A stretch of DNA of 64,000 bases, from positions 2,894,003-2,958,002 of the forward strand of contig CM077831.1 of assembly GCA_039720395.1 (NCBI GenBank). The letters are read 5' to 3'. Under the pieces are notes generated by a model that made no database searches, was not told the DNA's origin, and saw nothing but the letters and a program-made list of their open reading frames with translations. The stretch comes from Liquidambar formosana. Lineage: Eukaryota; Streptophyta; Magnoliopsida; Saxifragales; Altingiaceae. Below, one piece after another: positions 57,230 through 64,000 of the stretch; positions within the stretch are counted from its first letter, which is position 1, and each line of letters starts with the position of its first letter. A program made the translations under genes and the position numbers.

Positions 57230-59999
57230 TGTGAACCCCGGAAATTGGGCCCACGAGGGATTGGAAAGAAAATGGGTTTGAAAAAGAAAAAGGAAAGGAG
57301 TCGCCACCTTATTTTTTAAAGGAAACAAGGAAAACCCTAAAAATCAGGTTGTTTTAGGAAAACAATTTGAATGACTCCATAAAAAAAAGGAAAGGCAAAA
57401 ACCAATCTTTTGAAAACCAAAGAAATCGGGGATTCGGAGGCTAAGTTATGACATGGGAAGGTTCTAGGCAAAGCCTATAGGCACCCATGTCACCCTTTCG
57501 GTCTCTCAGTTCATTTGGGCTAAATCAAGATCTTTCCATACAAAAATCAGCAAGTATATCATCACAAGAATTGCATGCATATCATATATTTCATTCATCC
57601 ATCCATGCATAATAAGCAAATAAAAACAGAAAATAAAAAGAAGAAAAGAAAACATAAATAAACCTAGGATGCTTGGATCCTAGAACGGACTTGAGCCTCA
57701 CGAAGAGCGCCTACGTACCATGCAACGAAATACATGGATCAAAGTCCACGTAGTTCGATTAGAATTAGGGTTAAGACCTAATATAAACCTATGGTTAAAA
57801 CCCTAGGTTTCCTTATTTGATCAAAAGAGTTGAATTTGATAGAAAGTTTGATTTTAGGAAAGAAATCCACAAAATGGAAACTTTAATAAAAACCAGAATT
57901 TTGTTGGTTAAGGAAACCTCTAATTAAACCATAGGATCATATTAAAAATCAACCCTAAATAGGGAGAAGAGAATGAGTTAAGAAGAAAGGTGAATTGGGG
58001 CACCTTCACACCCACTTACCTGAGCGCAATTAGCTCCAAGCATTTAGCCATTTCAGACATAAGCAGCCCTATTTGCCATGGGACAAATACCACACCTATT
58101 TGCACCCTTACAAGTACTCAAAACCATGCAAAAACACTAACATGCAAATCTGGACAGAATAGTATTATGACCTAAAATCATCCACTAAGCATGCCAATAG
58201 CAAAAACAGCGAACAATAATAAGTCCTAACATATTCCTAGAACCATATCATGCATAAAAACCCTAAAACATACTAACATGCATGCAAAACTATCATGTTT
58301 ACTCCATATGAAAAACATATACAGCAAACACGAAGAAAAACCAATAAAAAAGTCTACTTTATCATGCTATATGAAAACAAACACGAAACAATGACTCTAA
58401 AACCCTAAACTCACAAATATGCTTAAAAACATACAAAACATACTTTAATCATGCTAAAACCAAACTAAACAGAAATTAAATCATGCATATTAACTAACTA
58501 AAGCAATATAACATGATGAAAATCCTAACTCTAACATGCAATGACACTAATCCTAGCACAAGGACAAACAGGAGCACAAGAATCATAACTATGCATTAAA
58601 AACCTAAAGGACAGCCCTAAAGCATGCTAAACAGTAGATAAAAAATAGATATTCCATGTATATTAACTAGCTAGAGTGTTAATACATGATAAAAAAGTCA
58701 CCTTTAACATGCAATAAGCCTAACCCATATGAGAACCTAGTTTAAGCTTGAATAGAGAAGGAGAATACCTTAGGAAGTGGCTCCCCTTGTGTTTGTAATT
58801 GTTCGTGGCTCCTCAGGTCTTTAGAGTGAATCAAACCAACACGAATCCTCCTCTTTGTCAAAGTGGTATCACAGCAAAGAGATCAAAACTCACTCAACTT
58901 TGAAAAGAAATAGAAAACAAAAAGAGAACAAGAGAAAAGAAAAAGTGATTATCGTCACTTTGCAGCAGCAGCAACTTCAATCGCGTTTTTAGGTATGAAA
59001 ACGTTGGATTTGGACAAAGCTTGTGAAATACAAAGGTGTAGAGAATTGAATTATCTTTCTAACAAGACCAATTTCATCAAATTCTGACTTCGGATGAAAA
59101 AGTTATGATTAAAATACGACTGCTGGTTTTCAGAAAATCTGCTGCTGAATTATGACGAATTTCACTCCCTCCAAACCCTCTTCTCCTCTCCCCTTGTTTA
59201 AAGACATTAAGAGAGTATTTATAGCTGAAACTTCCTGGACTAGGTTTCTTTGAAGAATAATCAAAAGGTATTTTATAATGATAAAAGACTTCTAATCTGA
59301 ATAGGAAAAGGAAATTGTCTTTTATAAAAATTGGGAGACTGACCGCTAACACGCATGCACATGTATCGTATGTGCGTACACACATTCATCACATACGTAC
59401 ACGTGTTAGTGTCATGATAAAAATGGCTAATTTAATAAAATAATTTTCTTTTCATTTTAACCAAAAATCTCATGCTGTGATTCGCACTAATTCTTCAAGG
59501 ATAATCCGTAAATAACCACACTAAACTCATCATCAGGCCATATCAAAATTGAACTTCATGAAACACTTTTGAGGGTAAAATGATGACTAATGAAAGTCAA
59601 TTTGAAAAGATTTGGTTGGTAATTGTGAGTCAATTAGAGCTAACCCAAGGAAGGGTCAATTAACCAACTTGAACTACATCGAGCCATTTTAATCCCGAGC
59701 CATTGACTTACCAAATTGACACTAAAAATACCTCTTATGCATCCATATGAACTCCAATTGACAATTTGGAGATCATTCCAAGGTCAAATGAAAAGTTTGG
59801 GACTTAAAAGACGATTATGCCCCTCAAGTCACAAAAGCTCTTATTATCCCTCAAGATCAACTCCAATTTGAACCAAAATTCATATCCATTGTCCTTGTGA
59901 CTCTAGAAAACTAATGCAAGTGACTAGACTCAAAAACAAAACAAAAACATGCATGAAATGATGAGCCCTAGTAAGGTGGTGCAAAAATGGGGTGTGACA
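57230..59999 (-). repeat. 5' LTR of element B (full length)
   Basis: 2770 bp, TGTCACACCCCATTTTTGC ... GGTTCACA on the minus strand. TATA box TATAAATA at 59223-59216. Contains the GAACTACGT...TACGTAGGC module at 57756-57709. Apart from the 385-bp segment and a deletion of about 19 bp near 59231, it is nearly identical to the 3' LTR. Confidence 0.92.
59216..59223 (-). promoter_or_regulatory. TATA box of element B 5' LTR
   Basis: TATAAATA on the minus strand, within GCTATAAATACTCTC; an identical one is at 43027-43020 in the 3' LTR. It would drive the gag-pol transcript. Confidence 0.65.
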
Positions 60000-60004
60000 C
60001 AGGC

Positions 60005-61849
60005 CATCCCCTTTCTGCAGATTAGGAGCTTCTTGAGGACTTCCTAGATGAAGAAGTTTTTCATGTTGATGTCATTCCATCTTGGAAGCTATACTTTGGT
60101 GGCGCAGCTCGACAATATGGTGCAGGTGTTGGGATTGTATTCATCACTCCTGAGAATGACGTCTTACTATTCTCCTTCACCCTAACCGAGTTATGCTCTA
60201 ATAAATGTCGTGGAATATCAAGCCCTGATTATTGGTTTAGAGATGGCTTTAGATATGAAACTTCATCAATTGGAGGTCTATGGCGACTCAAAGCTAGTAA
60301 TCAACTAGCTCTCAGGCAAATATAAAGTTCACAAAGAGGACTTGATTCCGTATTATCGTTATGCCGCTCGATTGATAGATCAGTTTGAAGAGATCATGAT
60401 TGGACACCTTCCACGTGGAGAAAACAAACAAGCTGATGCTTTAGCTAATCTTGCCGCTCTACTTACACGATCTAACAATGAGTCCATGTCAGTCCCAGTT
60501 TGCCGAAAATGGGTGGTACCATCTATATCATTAGCAGAAGAGGAAAAGGAAAGCAATGTCACTTCAGTCTCTCAAGTGGAAAACGAAGATTAGAGACAAC
60601 CACTTATTAACTACTTGCAACATGGTAACTTACCTAATGATCGACACCACAAAATCGAGATAAGGCGCCGAGCGCCTCGATTCATCTATTACAAAGATAC
60701 ACTTTATCGTCGTTCTTTCGATGGTGTATTTCTGTGGTGCTTAGGCGAAGAGGAAGTGACCCAGGTACTCGAGGAGGTCCATTCTGGAATTTGTGGTGCT
60801 CATCAATCAGGTCCTAAACTCCACTTTCGCATAAAAAGAATGGGGTATTATTGGCCTACAATGGTGCGAGATTCTATGGAATATGCAAAGAAGTGTCAAG
60901 CTTGCCAGTTTCACGCAAATTTCATCCACTCACCACCAGAACCGCTGCACCCAACAGTAGCTTCTTGGCCCTTTGAAGCATGGGGACTTGACGTGGTGGG
61001 ACAATTGAAACCAAAATCCTCAGCTAGTCACATGTACATATTAGCAGCAACTAATTATTTCTCAAAGTGGGCAAAAGCTATTCCACTCAAAGACGTAAAC
61101 AAAGAAGCAGTCACTAACTTCATAAGGACTCACATCATTTATCGATATGGTGTTCCACGCTTCATCATAACTAATAATGGGACTCCATCTTAAAATTCCC
61201 TTATGAAGAAGCTTTGTACACAGTTCAGCTTCACACAATGTAACTCTTCTATTTATAATACCCCAGCCAATGGACTCGCTGAAGCGTTCAATAAAACCCT
61301 TTGCAATTTACTCAAGAAAGTAGTCTCTAAGTCGAAAAAGGATTGGCATGAAAGAGTTCAAGAAGCTCTTTGGGCATATCGAAAAACTTTTCGGACACCG
61401 ACGCAAGCTACTTCGTATTCTCTTGTGTATGGCGTGGAAGCTGTTCTCCCGCTCGAGTGTCAAATTTCTTCTCTAAGGATTACTATACAGGAATGCCTTA
61501 CGCACGAGGAAAATGCTCAGCTTCGCCTTGATGAATTGGAAGCATTGGATGAGAAGCAGCTAGAAGCACACTAGAAGCACAACAATGTTTGGAATGCTAT
61601 CAAACCCGTCTTTGTAGAGCTTTTAACAAGAAAGTCCGTCTTCGCTCATTCCAAGTGGGGGATCTAGTCTTAGCTATTCGAAGACCGATTGTGGTCTCAC
61701 ATCGAACTTGTGGCAAGTTTACATCAAAATGGGATGGCCCTTATGTCGTAACAGAGGTTTACACCAATGGCGCATACACGATAGTGGATCAAGATGGTTT
61801 GAGGATTGGTCCTATCAATGGAAAATTCTTGAAGCGCTTCTACGCTTGA
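60005..61849 (+). pseudogene. Element A second RNase H and integrase (decayed)
   Basis: Continues the pol of element A after the element B insertion; the coding frame resumes directly at the TSD (AGGCCATCCC) and soon meets a stop (60025). Archaeal-like RNase H 60080-60480 (LYFGGAARQYGAGVG, with G where the catalytic D is expected; IGHLPRGENKQADALANLAA). Integrase zinc motif (HSGICGAH...CQAC, 60780-60905), core GLDVVG (about 60987) and FIITNNG (about 61165, N in place of the second catalytic D), then a stop at 61191, NGLAEAFNK (61270) and a C-terminal domain to 61849 with a stop at 61572. It cannot be functional. Confidence 0.87.
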
Positions 61850-61900
61850 GTTTCCATGATGCTCCTGGCCCGCATGAGCCTAAACTGTGAACGGCCTCAG

Positions 61901-61940
<40 letters not shown>

Positions 61941-62389
61941 AGAGAGAGAGCCTATTGGACTGAAAACTGGAAAGGGCGGTTCAAGCAAAAGTTAAGGCCA
62001 AAAAAAAAAAAAAAATCACATGCACACACACTTGAACTACGTGATGACTTGATCCCTTTTGGGTACATAGGCAGTTTAGGATACCATCCTAGGTTCAGTC
62101 ACACCAACAATCAAAGCAATGTTTGCTACCTTTTTTCCTGAACTACGTAATGACTTGATCCCTTTTGGGGTACGTAGGTAGCTTGGGATCTCATTCCATG
62201 TTCAGTTAATAACCACAACAACAACATCATTTAAAAAGAGCAAAGGGGCTTAAGAAAAAGTACTATCTTTTTATGTAAATGAAATGAACTGGCATGTACA
62301 GTCCCTAAAATGAAAAAAAAAAAAAAAAAAAAAAAAAAAGCATAGTCAAAATGAATAAAAAAATACATGAATGAGGTCTAAAGCTGAAA
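61850..62389 (+). other. Element A 3' region: poly(A) tracts and repeated TACGTAGGC modules
   Basis: A-run of about 38 (61902-61938), shorter ones at 62000-62015 and 62312-62339. Two copies of a module GAACTACGT..TGACTTGATCCCTTTTGG..TACGTAGG start at 62034 and 62140, 106 bp apart. No coding region on the plus strand. Confidence 0.6.
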
Positions 62390-62523
62390 CTAAAGATTAT
62401 CTACAATCCAATCGGTGTTAGCCAGGTTTAGTAAAGCATTCTCCAAATCGATCCGCATATGATCAATTTCCCGCACTTCTGCAGCATCTCGTACCTGAGA
62501 ATCCTTAAGCTCAGCATACTCCT
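62390..62523 (-). pseudogene. Antisense ORF remnant of element A (C-terminal coiled coil)
   Basis: On the minus strand the frame reads KEYAELKDSQVRDAAEVREI, then DHMRIDLENALLNLANTDWI and ends with a stop at 62392-62390. This resembles the helical tail of the antisense ORFs of Tat-like elements and has the same position and orientation relative to pol as the antisense ORF of element B. It is cut by the LTR of element C at 62524; the rest lies outside the window. Confidence 0.55.
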
Positions 62524-64000
62524 TGTCACACCCCATTTTTGCCACCTTAGCTAGGGTTTGTCATTTCATGTGTCTTTTTGTTTCCTTTTTGAGTCTAGTC
62601 TTTTGCATTGAGTTTTTAGGGTCCTAAGGATGGTGTTTATGAATTTTGGTTCGATTTGGAGTTGATCTTAAGGGTTAATAAGAACTTTTGTGACTTGAGG
62701 GGCATAATCGTCTTTTAGGTCACAAACTTTCCATTTGACTTTGAAATGATCTCTAAGTTGCCAATTGGAGTCCATATGGATGCATTTGAGGTGTTTATGG
62801 GTTCAATTTGATGAATTGAAGGTTCGGGATTAGAATGGCTCAATATGGCTCAGTTTGGTTAAGGGACCTATTTCGGGTTAGCTCGAAATGGTTCATGATT
62901 TTCACTCCATGACTATTCATTTGACTTTGATTAGTCTTAATTTCATCCCCAAATGTGTTTAGGGAGGTTGAATTTTGAATTGGGAAGCATTTGGTGCAAC
63001 CCTATGTGCATACCTAAACTAAGCGATGGTGGTGCATAGCGGTTAACCGCCTTTGTAGGACCTAACCATGCAGCCATGGCTAGGGTTTCTTGCCTTCAAG
63101 TGACTCAAATTACACTCCCCTTTGAAACACGGTAGTTTTGGCTTTCGTTTCGTCAAAATCGGAGTTGATTTAAGCCCTGAAACACATTTGGAAACCGAAA
63201 GGGTCAAAAATGGGCTGAAGCTGACATGGCCTCGGGTGACCACCCAGGCCTGGGCCCAGGCGGCTAGCCGCCTAGCCCCAGGTGGTCACTCGAGCCACTT
63301 TCCTTTTTTGAGTCTTGACGTGGCTCCCTTCCTATTTCCTCGGATTTGCTCACCTCCAGCCGCTATTTAACCCTATTTTCAGCCCTATTTGACCTACTTA
63401 AGCCCCAAGGGAACCTCTAAGAGCCCTTGGATCAATACCTAGGGTTTTAATCCCAACCATTGAGGGTTTCCCCTCAATCCCTATAAATACCCCCTTATAC
63501 TTCAGCAATAGGGGAGGCAATTCCTGAAGTGAGAGGTATGTATGAGACTTGGAGGCTATGACAGCCATCCTTAGGGTAGTTTAACCTAAACTTTGAGTGA
63601 GAGAGTGAGAGAGAAAGCTTGAAGGAGGGCTGGAGTTTGGCTTAAAGGCTTGAAAGAAGGAATTCCCAGCAGTGCATAAGAGAAGGAGGACTCTCTACAG
63701 CAACCACCATAGGTATACCTCTCCCTCTTTCTCTTTTCTTTTAAAGTTAGGGTTTTTTACATAGAATAGCATGATTTTATGTCAAAGCATATGCCTCTAT
63801 CATGTCCTGTTGCTTCTATTAGCTAGTATGCATGTCTAGGATGATATTCATGGGCTGTTTAGTGGGCTAGAATGTTATTCCATGTGGTTTACTGCATGTT
63901 TGGGATTCTAGGGTTTCCTTAGTGCTGAAATTGGTTTTTTGCATGAAATAACTTTGTTGCATATTAAAGCTTATGTTTTTATCATATTTTGCTATTTCTA
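62524..64000 (+). mobile_element. LTR of a third Tat-like element (C), cut by window end
   Basis: Starts TGTCACACCCCATTTTTGCC and stays alignable with the element B LTR for several hundred bases (for example TTGGAGTTGATCTTAAGGG and GGGGCATAATCGTC), but on the opposite strand and clearly diverged. It has a GC-rich block with palindromes (CCCAGGCCTGGG at 63243-63254; GGCGGCTAGCCGCC at 63259-63272) and a TATA box at 63482-63489. The left flank is CTCCT; the matching TSD is off the window. The short plus ORF at 63122-63370 is not a gene. Confidence 0.82.
63482..63489 (+). promoter_or_regulatory. TATA box in element C LTR
   Basis: TATAAATA in CCCTATAAATACCCCC, about 960 bp from the LTR start. Confidence 0.6.

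Larger units (their letters stand above)
41429..59999 (-). mobile_element. Ty3 Tat-like LTR retrotransposon B, 18.6 kb
   Basis: Two LTRs (3' LTR 41429-43817, 5' LTR 57230-59999) beginning TGTCACACCCC and ending GGTTCACA on the minus strand, and a perfect TSD CAGGC (41424-41428 and 60000-60004). Order on the minus strand: 5' LTR, PBS, gag-pro, probable intron, pol with RT, RNase H, second archaeal-like RNase H and integrase, then an antisense ORF, a hairpin tandem array, a purine tract and the 3' LTR. Dual RNase H, an antisense 3' ORF and a pro/pol intron are features of the Tat lineage, including Ogre. It sits inside the pol region of element A. LTR similarity outside two deletions is very high, suggesting a fairly recent insertion. 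Confidence 0.93.

Noticed and set aside
61887..62141. Lys-rich 84-codon ORF
   Set aside because: It is a translation of poly(A) tracts in element A.

Overview
This is a piece of a plant nuclear genome, most likely a eudicot. It is AT-rich, has spliced plant gene fragments with long introns, and carries plant-type Ty3 (Tat-like), Copia (Angela-like), CACTA, hAT, Mutator, Stowaway, SINE and TRIM elements. I cannot name the species. I see no intact host gene, rRNA, tRNA or CRISPR array. The window is almost entirely nested transposable elements, and most boundaries can be fixed to the base because target-site duplications (TSDs) are still perfect.

Left half (1-28596). A minus-strand Ty3-type LTR (28596 down to at least 1) is split by a 27.1-kb CACTA element at 826-27960 (TSD GTT). 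The CACTA carries subterminal TTGCAACG repeats, including nine 117-bp units, and a minus-strand decayed fragment of a KIN-7-type kinesin motor gene with its introns (about 3170-9976). Three elements later landed inside it: a 1656-bp solo LTR (10118-11773, TSD TCTGG), a 985-bp MULE (12869-13853, TSD TCCCCTCAC) and an 11.4-kb hAT element (15322-26740, TSD TGTATGAA). The hAT element itself holds fragments of at least three unrelated genes, all on the plus strand: a GR1/COM1-like DNA-repair gene, the alpha subunit of PPi-dependent phosphofructokinase, and an alcohol dehydrogenase. No transposase is visible in any of these DNA elements.

Middle (28597-34913). This intergenic stretch holds simple repeats, a 213-bp tandem duplication, a MITE, a 311-bp TRIM (TSD AACTC), an RNase H-like LINE remnant and a hAT-type MITE (TSD GTACAGAC) apparently nested in a second MITE-like unit.

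Right half (34914-64000). Element A is a decayed plus-strand Ty3 Tat-like retrotransposon (5' LTR 34914-35528; coding debris to 61849; 3' LTR beyond the window). It is interrupted twice. Element B (41429-59999, minus strand, TSD CAGGC) is an 18.6-kb Tat-like element with long open gag-pro and pol frames, a probable intron between them, an antisense extra ORF with its own TATA box, and a tandem array of hairpins. Element C begins at 62524 with an LTR of the same broad family and runs off the window. The antisense ORF of B is itself broken by a second copy of the solo LTR found in the CACTA (46827-48472, TSD GGTAG).

The most unusual signal is the hairpin array at 43946-46020 in element B. Neighbouring units have different stem sequences, yet in many units both arms have changed together so that pairing is kept. 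A second shared signal is a GAACTACGT...TACGTAGGC stem-loop module found in both A and B.
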